Below, piece by piece: positions 1-5,570 of a DNA stretch of 8,437 nucleotides. Both the position numbers and the translations under genes were made by a program. The notes beneath the pieces were generated by a model. It saw only the letters and a program-made list of their open reading frames with translations. It searched no databases and was not told the DNA's origin. The DNA comes from an uncultured Eubacteriales bacterium (GTDB lineage: Bacteria > Bacillota > Clostridia > Oscillospirales > CAG-272): NCBI GenBank assembly GCA_949878535.1, contig CATLAS010000022.1, positions 1-8,437 on the forward strand, given 5' to 3'. Numbering within the stretch: the stretch's first letter is position 1; each line of letters opens with the position of its first letter.

Positions 1-1
1 C

Positions 2-685
2 CTGTCCTGTCTCCTTGCCGGAGAATTAGAAATCGACTGCGTCACAATGGACATTAATATGGCATGCTGTGGCTTCTTATATGCACTGAACACTGTAAAA
101 GCTTACATCAATGCAGGCATGGCAAAAAAAGCGCTGATCGTTTCCGCAGAAGCCCTCTCTCGTCTTACAGACTGGACCGACCGTTCCACTTGCGTTTTAT
201 TCGGTGATGCTGCTGCTGCAGCAGTTCTGGAACAGGGAGAGAGCGACCCGATCTTTTCTATGCAGGTGACCGGCAAAAACGGCTGGGAGCATCTGCATGC
301 ACTGCGGAGCACAGACAACTGCCCTTTCAACGATTTTGAAGATGAAGGACATCTCCATATGAACGGACAGGATATCTACAAATTTGCAGTATCCTCCATC
401 ACAGCCAGAATCAACGAAGTGCTGGATAAATGCGCACTGACGATAGACAATATTGACAAGGTTTTGCTGCACCAGGCAAACCTGCGTATTATTAAGGGAG
501 CCGTTACCCGTTTCGGTCATCCTGATAAATTTCCCCATAACATAGAAAATTACGGGAACACGTCCTCCGCCAGTGTGCCGCTTCTCCTTCATGAAGAAGC
601 TAAAAATCTGCAGCGGGGTGACAAACTAATTCTTTGCGCCTTCGGAGCCGGACTGTCATCGGCAGCTTGTCTCCTGGAATGGTAA
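2..685 (+). CDS. fabH: beta-ketoacyl-ACP synthase III (KAS III), 5'-truncated by window edge
   Basis: FabH condenses acetyl-CoA (or a branched starter) with malonyl-ACP to start each fatty acid chain in the cytoplasm. The frame is open from base 2, giving 227 codons plus stop. Against a usual length of about 310-330 residues, roughly 90-100 N-terminal residues lie outside the window. The Met at base 47 is internal, because recognisable FabH sequence precedes it. The whole Cys-His-Asn triad is visible: Cys in DINMACCGF (codon 65-67), His in LLHQAN (470-472) and Asn in YGNTSSAS (557-559). The C-terminus CAFGAGLSSAACLLEW is typical of the family. One oddity is that the usual Gly-rich FGDGAGA stretch reads FGDAAAAA. 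The gene ends 29 nt before acpP, consistent with one transcript. Identity is secure; starter specificity cannot be read from this part. Confidence 0.96.
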   Translation: MSCLLAGELEIDCVTMDINMACCGFLYALNTVKAYINAGMAKKALIVSAEALSRLTDWTDRSTCVLFGDAAAAAVLEQGESDPIFSMQVTGKNGWEHLHALRSTDNCPFNDFEDEGHLHMNGQDIYKFAVSSITARINEVLDKCALTIDNIDKVLLHQANLRIIKGAVTRFGHPDKFPHNIENYGNTSSASVPLLLHEEAKNLQRGDKLILCAFGAGLSSAACLLEW

Positions 686-701
686 ATACAAAACAAACAT
701 C

Positions 702-706
702 GGAGG
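702..706 (+). promoter_or_regulatory. ribosome binding site of acpP
   Basis: GGAGG lies 8 nt upstream of the ATG at 715. It decides the acpP start: the frame is open further upstream inside fabH, with an ATG at 634, but that extension would add residues foreign to acyl carrier proteins and has no comparable site. Confidence 0.8.
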
Positions 707-714
707 AACATCAA

Positions 715-927
715 ATGAAAGAGAAAATCGTAGACATTATTGCAGCTTACAAGGGCGTAGACGCTTCTGAAATTGCAACCGACAAATCTTTTGCCGATAT
801 CGGTCTGGATTCTCTGGACGTTGCCGAACTGGTTATGCAGATTGAAGATGCTTGCGAAGTGGAAATTGACATCACTCCCGAACTGAACTGCATTGACAAA
901 CTGGTAGAATATATCGAATCCAAATAA
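715..927 (+). CDS. acpP: acyl carrier protein
   Basis: This small acidic protein carries growing acyl chains as thioesters on a 4'-phosphopantetheine arm and presents them to the Fab enzymes. The product has 70 residues, slightly short of the usual 75-80. The attachment motif is DIGLDSLDVAEL, with Ser33 the expected phosphopantetheine site. The segment after it (LVMQIEDACEVEID) matches the recognition helix II of ACPs. The loop that often reads like PDEDAEKI is replaced by ITPELNCIDKLVEYI, so helix III is somewhat divergent. A strong GGAGG sets the start. The gene lies 29 nt after fabH and is followed by a strong hairpin that may let acpP be transcribed more than the genes downstream. A dedicated ACP for another pathway is possible but unlikely in this context. 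Confidence 0.95.
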   Translation: MKEKIVDIIAAYKGVDASEIATDKSFADIGLDSLDVAELVMQIEDACEVEIDITPELNCIDKLVEYIESK

Positions 928-943
928 GGCAGCTTGCGGCAAA

Positions 944-986
944 AACCGCTCACCGCAAAATTGAGCCGGTGAGCGGTTCGCTTTTT
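944..986 (+). terminator. terminator-like hairpin between acpP and fabK
   Basis: A perfect 12-bp inverted repeat, AACCGCTCACCG (944-955) and CGGTGAGCGGTT (967-978), encloses an 11-nt loop. On the plus strand CGC and then five T (982-986) follow. The 3-nt gap before the T run makes it a less than ideal intrinsic terminator, which fits partial read-through inside an operon. On the minus strand the stem runs straight into TTTTT (complement of 945-941), so it could act in both directions. The structure is seen directly; termination is inferred. fabK has no other obvious promoter, so some read-through is expected. Confidence 0.7.
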
Positions 987-1001
987 CCCGCATACTGCGG
1001 G
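987..1001 (+). promoter_or_regulatory. small GC-rich hairpin directly after the terminator-like stem
   Basis: CCCGCA (987-992) and TGCGGG (996-1001) form a perfect 6-bp stem with a 3-nt loop. It begins immediately after the T run of the preceding hairpin. Its role is unknown. It could stabilise the 3' end or the 5' end of a processed mRNA, or pair with other GCGG/CCGC copies in the same gap. Confidence 0.4.
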
Positions 1002-1021
1002 ATGCAAACAATAACATATCA

Positions 1022-1038
1022 GCCCCGATAGTAGGGGC
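1022..1038 (+). promoter_or_regulatory. third hairpin, in the fabK leader
   Basis: GCCCC (1022-1026) and GGGGC (1034-1038) form a perfect all-GC stem with a 7-nt loop, ending 26 nt before the fabK start codon. The fabK Shine-Dalgarno is weak (AGGA at 1050-1053, 11 nt from the ATG), so structure here could affect initiation. This is inference from sequence symmetry only. Confidence 0.4.
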
Positions 1039-1064
1039 AGTAAATAAACAGGATTGGTCTTAAA

Positions 1065-2012
1065 ATGCTGAAAACAAAACTTTGTGAACTTCTTGAAATT
1101 GAATATCCCGTCATGCAGGGCGGTATGGCCTGGGTGGCTGACGCATATCTTGCAGCCGCAGTATCCAACGCAGGCGGGCTTGGCATCATCGCTGGTATGA
1201 ACTCCAACGGCGAACAGCTCAGGGAGCAGATTCGCAAGGCGAAGGAGCTGACAAACAAACCCTTCGGCGTCAATGTGATGCTCATGAGTCCCTTTGTAGA
1301 AGAAACCGCCGCTGTCATCTGTGAGGAAAAAATTCCGGTAGTCACCACTGGAGCAGGTAATCCCACCCGGTTTATGGCAGCATGGAAAGAAGCCGGCTGT
1401 AAAGTGATCCCGGTTGTTCCCTCCGCAGCCCTTGCAAAAATGGTAGAGCGCAGAGGCGCGTCTGCCGTGATCGCAGAAGGCGGCGAATCCGGTGGACATA
1501 TCGGAGAACTCCATACTATGGCCCTTGTTCCTCAGGTTTGCGAAGCAGTGAACATCCCTGTAATTGCCGCCGGTGGTATCGTTGACGGAAGAGGACTGGC
1601 AGCCGCGCTCATGCTCGGCGCATGCGGCGTGCAGATGGGCACACGTTTTATCGTGGCAGACGAATGCACTGCACATGATAACTTTAAAGAAAAGGTGCTT
1701 GCCGCCAAGGATATTGATACCCTTGTTACCGGCAAGCGGTTGGGACATCCCTGCCGCGCACTGAAAAATGATTTTTCCAGAAAATTTGCTGAAATGGAAT
1801 ATGATATGACCGTTTCCAATGAAGAATTGGAAAAATACGGCGCTGGTGCTCTGCGCAGGGCAGTTGTCGAGGGAGATCTGAAAACAGGATCTTTCCTGTG
1901 CGGCGAATGTGCCGGAATGGTGAAAGAAAAAATGTCCTGTCGGGATATTATTCAAGATGTAGTAACCGGAGCAGAGGCTCTGCTTGGAGGTGCATCTCAG
2001 TGGCTAAAATAG
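1065..2012 (+). CDS. fabK: enoyl-ACP reductase II (FMN-dependent)
   Basis: FabK reduces trans-2-enoyl-ACP to acyl-ACP, the last step of each elongation cycle, using FMN and NAD(P)H. It replaces FabI in many Bacillota. The 315-residue product matches the streptococcal FabK length (about 320) and is collinear with it: YPVMQGGMAWVADAYLAAAVSNAGGLGII at residues 14-42, KPFGVNVMLMSPFVE at 65-79, VVTTGAGNP at 92-100, and the flavin-site motif GGESGGHIGE, where His145 corresponds to the conserved catalytic-region histidine. IPVIAAGGI and MGTRF follow in the TIM barrel. It is distinguished from 2-nitropropane dioxygenase relatives by this FabK-specific N-terminus and by operon context. It overlaps fabD by 13 nt. 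FabK enzymes are known to be poorly inhibited by triclosan. Confidence 0.96.
   Translation: MLKTKLCELLEIEYPVMQGGMAWVADAYLAAAVSNAGGLGIIAGMNSNGEQLREQIRKAKELTNKPFGVNVMLMSPFVEETAAVICEEKIPVVTTGAGNPTRFMAAWKEAGCKVIPVVPSAALAKMVERRGASAVIAEGGESGGHIGELHTMALVPQVCEAVNIPVIAAGGIVDGRGLAAALMLGACGVQMGTRFIVADECTAHDNFKEKVLAAKDIDTLVTGKRLGHPCRALKNDFSRKFAEMEYDMTVSNEELEKYGAGALRRAVVEGDLKTGSFLCGECAGMVKEKMSCRDIIQDVVTGAEALLGGASQWLK
1986..1990 (+). promoter_or_regulatory. ribosome binding site of fabD, inside the end of fabK
   Basis: GGAGG ends 9 nt before a GTG at 2000. This supports GTG as the fabD start rather than in-frame upstream codons inside fabK or the ATG at 2018, which falls inside the first beta strand of the family. 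Confidence 0.75.
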
Positions 2013-2920
2013 CATATATGTTTGCAGGTCAGGGAGCACAGTATCCTGGCATGGGCAGTGATTTATATGAAAGCAGCCCGGCTGCACGCGCCATATTTGA
2101 TATGGGCGAACAAATCCGCCCCGGAACATTGGAACAGTGTTTCCGCGGCACCGCAGAAGCGTTGAACGAAACAGTTAACGCCCAGCCCTGCCTGTTTCTT
2201 ACCGATTTGGCTGCTGCACTGGCGCTGGATGAAGCTACCGGTCGGCGCGCTGATGTATGCGCCGGTTTCTCCCTTGGAGAAATCGCCGCACTGGCATATG
2301 CGGGAATTCTCTCCTGCGAAGACGCATTCAAGCTGGTTGTCCGCAGAGGCGAATCCATGCATGCATGCAGTCAGAAAACGCCGGGCGGAATGGCGGCAGT
2401 CCTCCGTCTGGATGAAGGAACTGTCCGCTCCCTATGCGCAGAATTTGACGGGGTATATCCTGTAAACTTCAATTGCCCTGGACAAATCGCCTGCGCAGGC
2501 AAAGCAGAATCTATTGATCCCTTCTGCGACGCAGTGAAAAACGCCGGGGGAAGAGCTGTAAAAATTGCTGTCAGCGGTCCCTTCCACACGCCCTTTATGG
2601 CAGACTGTGCCACTGTGTTGGAAGAAACCCTGAACGGTTTTACCGTAAACGTACCAGAGATTCCTCTTTATGCAAACTGGACAGCACAGCCGTATCCGGC
2701 GGATAAAGCCGGCATTACAGAGCATATTGCCCGGCAATGTATGAACAGCGTGCAATGGGAAAAGACGATGCGAAATATGGATGCAGATATTTATATTGCT
2801 GTAGGAGCAGGAAAAACACTGGCAGGACTGTGCAAAAAAACGCTGACAGATGTACAAATTCATAATGTGGCAGATGCTGCCACTCTGAACACCGTAAAGG
2901 AGGCACTGCAAAATGGCTGA
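2000..2920 (+). CDS. fabD: malonyl-CoA:ACP transacylase
   Basis: FabD transfers malonyl from CoA to the AcpP pantetheine arm, supplying the extender unit for FabH and FabF. With the GTG start at 2000 the product has 306 residues, close to the usual 305-310, and begins AKIAYMFAGQGAQYPGMG as expected. The nucleophile motif is GFSLGE, with Ser91 catalytic. The arginine that binds the malonyl carboxylate is in VVRRGESM (about Arg116), and the catalytic His196 is in SGPFHTPFM. LARQ-like ARQCMNSVQWE and AVGAGKTLAGL near the C-terminus are also typical. One oddity is that the residue before the nucleophile is Phe, where most acyltransferases have His (GHSLG). The gene overlaps fabK by 13 nt and fabG by 8 nt, which suggests translational coupling. 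Confidence 0.95.
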   Translation: MAKIAYMFAGQGAQYPGMGSDLYESSPAARAIFDMGEQIRPGTLEQCFRGTAEALNETVNAQPCLFLTDLAAALALDEATGRRADVCAGFSLGEIAALAYAGILSCEDAFKLVVRRGESMHACSQKTPGGMAAVLRLDEGTVRSLCAEFDGVYPVNFNCPGQIACAGKAESIDPFCDAVKNAGGRAVKIAVSGPFHTPFMADCATVLEETLNGFTVNVPEIPLYANWTAQPYPADKAGITEHIARQCMNSVQWEKTMRNMDADIYIAVGAGKTLAGLCKKTLTDVQIHNVADAATLNTVKEALQNG

Positions 2921-3647
2921 TGTGAAAACCGCCCTTGTTACCGGCGCTTCCAGAGGCATCGGCAGAGCAATCGCCATCGCCCTTGCAAAGGAAGGCATGG
3001 ATGTGGCTGTAATTGCCACAGCAGATTCTCCTGCTGTACAGGAAACAGTGCGCCTGATTGAAGAAACCGGAAGAAAAGCATACTTTGCAGCCTGCGATGT
3101 ATCCGATTTCGCAGCCTGCGGCGCATGTGTTACCGCACTGCTGGAAGAAGCAGGAACCATTGACGTTCTCGTAAACAACGCCGGAATCACCCGGGATAAG
3201 CTCCTCTTACAAATGCGGGAAGAAGATTTTGACGATGTAATCGCTGTAAATTTAAAGGGCGCATTTAATATGACAAAAGCCCTGCTCCGCCATTTTCTGA
3301 AAAACAAAGCCGGAAATATCATCAATATTTCCTCCGTTGTAGGTCTGATGGGCAACGCAGGACAGGCAAACTACGCAGCGTCTAAAGCAGGTCTGATCGG
3401 ATTTACAAAATCTGTTGCAAAGGAATATGCCGCAAAGGGCATCGTGTGCAATGCAATCTGCCCGGGATATATCGAAACGGATATGACTGGACAAATGCCC
3501 CAGGCTGCCCGGGAAAAACTTTGCGCTGCCGTTCCTATGCAGCGCCCCGGTCTGCCGGAAGAAGTTGCAGCTGCTGCCGCATTTTTAAGCCGCTCCACCT
3601 ATATTACCGGCGAAACGCTCCGGATTGACGGCGGCATGTGCATGTGA
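2913..3647 (+). CDS. fabG: 3-oxoacyl-ACP reductase
   Basis: FabG is the short-chain dehydrogenase that reduces 3-ketoacyl-ACP to 3-hydroxyacyl-ACP with NADPH. The 244-residue product is the family's normal length. It shows the Rossmann nucleotide motif TGASRGIG (residues 10-17), NNAGITRD (88-95), and the catalytic tetrad Asn113, Ser141, Tyr154 and Lys158 in the context GQANYAASKAG. The C-terminus TGETLRIDGGMCM is standard. The start is set by AAAGGAGG at 2896-2903, 9 nt upstream and inside fabD. The ATG overlaps the fabD stop (ATGGCTGA). SDR proteins are often ambiguous, but the GMLGNAGQ-type region and the position between fabD and fabF make FabG secure. Confidence 0.96.
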   Translation: MADVKTALVTGASRGIGRAIAIALAKEGMDVAVIATADSPAVQETVRLIEETGRKAYFAACDVSDFAACGACVTALLEEAGTIDVLVNNAGITRDKLLLQMREEDFDDVIAVNLKGAFNMTKALLRHFLKNKAGNIINISSVVGLMGNAGQANYAASKAGLIGFTKSVAKEYAAKGIVCNAICPGYIETDMTGQMPQAAREKLCAAVPMQRPGLPEEVAAAAAFLSRSTYITGETLRIDGGMCM

Positions 3648-3732
3648 AATTGCCGGTCAGCATGAAACAAGGATGCATAGATACTCTCATAACCGAGAAC
3701 ACTGCAAAATCAAAGAAAGATATGGTCACAGT

Positions 3733-4962
3733 ATGAACAGAGTTGTTATAACAGGCATGGGAACTGTCAACCCCATCGGAAACAATATAGAAACCTTTTC
3801 CGAAAACCTTTTTGCCGGCGTTTGCGGCATTGGTCCCATTACAAAATTTGACACAACAGGCTTCAAAGTTACATTGGCAGCAGAGGTGAAAGATTTTGAT
3901 CCCCTTCAGTACTACGATTCTCTGCCGGAAGCAAGACGTGCAGACCTGTTTACGCAGTATGCAACTGCCGCTGCAATTGAAGCAGTTCGCGACAGCGATA
4001 TACAGGGGAACGTACAGCCGCAGCGATTCGGCGTGTATGTGGGAAGCGGCATCGGCGGTATGAATACCTTTACCGCAGAAACGCTGAAGTTAGATAAAAG
4101 AGGTCCCTCCCGGGTTTCGCCTCTGTTTATCCCCATGATGATTTCCAATATGGCGGCAGGCGCTATCTCCATGCGTTTCGGCGCAAAAGGTCCTTCCCTG
4201 CCCGTTGTCACCGCATGCGCCACCTCCACCAATACCATTGGAGAAGCATTCCGTGCAATCAAGCACGGATATGCGGATGCAATTATTGCAGGCGGTACGG
4301 AAAGCACCATTACCCCTTTGGCAACTGCTGGTTTTGACAACTGCAAAGCATTGTCCCAGGCAACCGATCCCGCTCGTGCATCCATTCCCTTTGATAAGGA
4401 GCGCAGCGGATTCGTTATGGGTGAAGGCGCAACCATGCTGATTTTGGAGGAATATTCCCACGCTGTCGCAAGAGGCGCGAAAATTTATGCGGAAATCTGT
4501 GGCTACGGCAACACCAGTGACGCATATCATATGACAGCCCCCCATCCGGAAGCAGAAGGCGCAGTGGAGGCAATCCGGCTTGCAGCAGAAGAAGGCGGTA
4601 TTACTGCTGGGGAGCGCCTGTACATCAACGCCCACGGCACAAGCACGCCGATGAATGATAAAACAGAAACTCTCGCTATCAAAAAAGCATTTGGCGAGGC
4701 TGCTTATACAACCCATATCAGTTCTACGAAATCTATGACCGGACATATGCTTGGTGCCACCGGTGCAACAGAAGCCGCCGCATGTGTGCTGGCACTGCAA
4801 AAACAAATGATTCCCCCTACAATCCATTATCAGGAAAAAGATCCCGAATGCGATTTGGACTACACACCGAACAACGCAGTATCGGCAGAAATTGATGTCG
4901 CGATTTCCAGTTCCCTTGGATTTGGCGGACACAACGCTGTGATCGCGCTGAAAAAGATCTGA
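3733..4962 (+). CDS. fabF: beta-ketoacyl-ACP synthase II (KAS II)
   Basis: FabF elongates acyl-ACP by two carbons through decarboxylative condensation with malonyl-ACP. The product has 409 residues, against about 410 for the family. Catalytic residues are all present: nucleophile Cys162 in VTACATSTNTIGEAF, His301 in INAHGTSTPMND, Lys333 in SSTKSMTGHMLGATGA and His338. The C-terminal gate GFGGHNA is intact. I chose ATG 3733 because MNRVVITGMGTVNPIG is the usual N-terminus. The frame is open upstream to 3625, but those residues have no family resemblance. The Shine-Dalgarno is poor (AAGAAAG about 13 nt upstream). The ATGA at the start overlaps the stop of a 24-codon upstream ORF, so initiation may depend on coupling. 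An 85-nt gap separates it from fabG. Confidence 0.96.
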   Translation: MNRVVITGMGTVNPIGNNIETFSENLFAGVCGIGPITKFDTTGFKVTLAAEVKDFDPLQYYDSLPEARRADLFTQYATAAAIEAVRDSDIQGNVQPQRFGVYVGSGIGGMNTFTAETLKLDKRGPSRVSPLFIPMMISNMAAGAISMRFGAKGPSLPVVTACATSTNTIGEAFRAIKHGYADAIIAGGTESTITPLATAGFDNCKALSQATDPARASIPFDKERSGFVMGEGATMLILEEYSHAVARGAKIYAEICGYGNTSDAYHMTAPHPEAEGAVEAIRLAAEEGGITAGERLYINAHGTSTPMNDKTETLAIKKAFGEAAYTTHISSTKSMTGHMLGATGATEAAACVLALQKQMIPPTIHYQEKDPECDLDYTPNNAVSAEIDVAISSSLGFGGHNAVIALKKI

Positions 4963-4975
4963 CAGGAGGTATATA

Positions 4976-5010
4976 GCGTGAAAATCACATCATGTACAAT
5001 GGTTTCACGC
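4976..5010 (+). promoter_or_regulatory. inverted repeat enclosing the GTG behind a consensus Shine-Dalgarno
   Basis: GCGTGAAA (4976-4983) and TTTCACGC (5003-5010) are perfect 8-base complements around a 19-nt loop. The first arm contains the GTG of the 15-codon ORF, so folding would hide that start codon while leaving AGGAGG (4964-4969) exposed. It could also be a DNA operator. No known FapR- or FabT-type box is recognisable here. Confidence 0.4.
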
Positions 5011-5025
5011 CTGAATTCTCCTTAA
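4978..5025 (+). CDS. possible 15-residue leader peptide between fabF and accB
   Basis: A consensus AGGAGG (4964-4969) lies 8 nt before a GTG that opens a 15-codon ORF, MKITSCTMVSRLNSP, ending at TAA 5023-5025. The ORF matches no family I know. The stop codon sits on the 5' arm of a terminator-like stem (5024-5045), the arrangement seen in leader-peptide attenuators, where a ribosome at the stop would block the stem. The GTG is itself inside a perfect inverted repeat (4976-5010). There is no run of one regulatory codon. It may be a chance ORF behind a leftover Shine-Dalgarno; translation is inferred, not shown. Confidence 0.3.
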   Translation: MKITSCTMVSRLNSP

Positions 5026-5050
5026 AATGGGACCCAACCCATTTTTGTTT
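5024..5050 (+). terminator. terminator-like hairpin between fabF and accB
   Basis: AAAATGGG (5024-5031) and CCCATTTT (5038-5045) form an 8-bp stem with a 6-nt loop (ACCCAA). The T-rich tail TTTTTGTTT spans 5042-5050. Only three G-C pairs close the top, so it is a weak to moderate intrinsic terminator, plausible as an attenuator ahead of the acc genes. Its 5' arm overlaps the TAA of the short ORF ending at 5025. A further small stem, GTTTC/GAAAC (5047-5061), follows at once. Confidence 0.5.
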
Positions 5051-5087
5051 CCAAAAGAAACGCAGTCGAATTTCATTTTTATTTGTG

Positions 5088-5105
5088 CCGCCGCTAAAGC
5101 GGCGG
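5088..5105 (+). promoter_or_regulatory. very stable GC hairpin just upstream of the accB ribosome binding site
   Basis: CCGCCGC (5088-5094) and GCGGCGG (5099-5105) form a perfect 7-bp all-GC stem closed by a TAAA tetraloop. It ends 3 nt before the GGAG (5109-5112) used by accB. It could set the 5' end of a processed accB-accA message, protect it from exonucleases, or tune initiation. The structure is certain on paper; the function is unknown. Confidence 0.5.
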
Positions 5106-5108
5106 AAT

Positions 5109-5112
5109 GGAG
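5109..5112 (+). promoter_or_regulatory. ribosome binding site of accB
   Basis: GGAG lies 6 nt before ATG 5119. The alternative in-frame ATG at 5107 would have only the hairpin arm (GGCGGA) directly against it, so 5119 is preferred. The two choices differ by four residues (METF). Confidence 0.55.
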
Positions 5113-5118
5113 ACTTTT

Positions 5119-5568
5119 ATGGATAAAAAAATACTCAAAGCCGCCGCGGATACTATGCGTGAGCTTGGTTTGTCCGAAGTGCGCATCAAAGACACCGAAA
5201 CAGAAATTGTTCTGAAACGTGAGATCACTGCACCTGTTTCCGGCACACCGGCCGTTGTTGCTGCACCTGCGGCTGCACCGGCTGCCCCCGCAGCAGAACC
5301 AACGCTGGAGCCCTCCGCTGCCGATTGGACAGAAGTCAAAAGTCCGCTGATTGGCGTATTTTATGAAGCAGCTTCTCCCGATGCAGCTCCGTTTGTTCGC
5401 CCAGGTGATGCTGTGAAAAAAGGCGATGTGCTTTGTATTGTGGAAGCAATGAAAATGATGAATGAAATCTGTGCCGAGACGGACGGCACTATCATTGACG
5501 TATGCGCGGAAAACGGCGCACTGGTAGAATACGGACAGTTATTATTTAAAATTGCAGAGGACAACTGA
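5119..5568 (+). CDS. accB: biotin carboxyl carrier protein of acetyl-CoA carboxylase
   Basis: AccB carries the biotin that is carboxylated by AccC and then used by AccD/AccA to form malonyl-CoA. The product has 149 residues, normal for BCCP. Residues 1-35 form the N-terminal segment, about 36-69 a flexible Ala/Pro-rich linker, and 73-149 the biotinyl domain. In the latter, EAMKM places the biotinylated lysine at Lys112. The segment SPLIGVFYEAASPDAAPFV at about 75-93 is the thumb region characteristic of true acetyl-CoA carboxylase BCCPs, as opposed to decarboxylase or pyruvate carboxylase biotinyl domains. The start is 156 nt after fabF, in a hairpin-rich leader; the stop is 2 nt before fabZ. 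Confidence 0.95.
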   Translation: MDKKILKAAADTMRELGLSEVRIKDTETEIVLKREITAPVSGTPAVVAAPAAAPAAPAAEPTLEPSAADWTEVKSPLIGVFYEAASPDAAPFVRPGDAVKKGDVLCIVEAMKMMNEICAETDGTIIDVCAENGALVEYGQLLFKIAEDN

Positions 5569-5570
5569 CA

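Noticed and set aside
213..224. 12-base palindrome CTGCTGCAGCAG in fabH
   Set aside because: It is explained by a run of alanine codons (GCT/GCA) in the protein, so there is no reason to call an operator.
1041..1064. Possible promoter or FapR/FabT-type operator before fabK
   Set aside because: TAAATA at 1041-1046 resembles a -10 box but has no matching -35 at 16-18 bp, and no FapR or FabT consensus palindrome is present.
747..1955. Long minus-strand open frame (402 codons) across acpP and fabK
   Set aside because: It lies opposite two certain genes and the terminator-like stem, its protein is His/Cys/Phe-rich with no family resemblance, and it has no convincing ribosome binding site. It is an antisense shadow.
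2432..3355. Minus-strand open frame of 307 codons opposite fabD and fabG
   Set aside because: It spans two overlapping plus-strand genes with complete motifs, and its low-complexity Ser/Ala/Thr-rich translation matches nothing known to me.
3625..3732. Extension of fabF upstream to ATG 3625
   Set aside because: It would overlap the end of fabG and add residues with no resemblance to ketosynthases; ATG 3733 gives the standard N-terminus.
3648..3732. Possible promoter for fabF (TTGCCG at 3650-3655)
   Set aside because: The hexamer 17 bp downstream is ATGCAT, a poor -10 box, so the evidence is too weak to call.
4090..4932. Minus-strand open frame of 280 codons opposite fabF
   Set aside because: Composition is rich in Cys, His and Gly, typical of the complement of a coding gene, and fabF is intact and fully explained.
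5027..5215. Plus-strand 62-codon frame starting in the fabF-accB gap
   Set aside because: It runs out of frame into accB, starts inside the terminator-like stem, and has no ribosome binding site.
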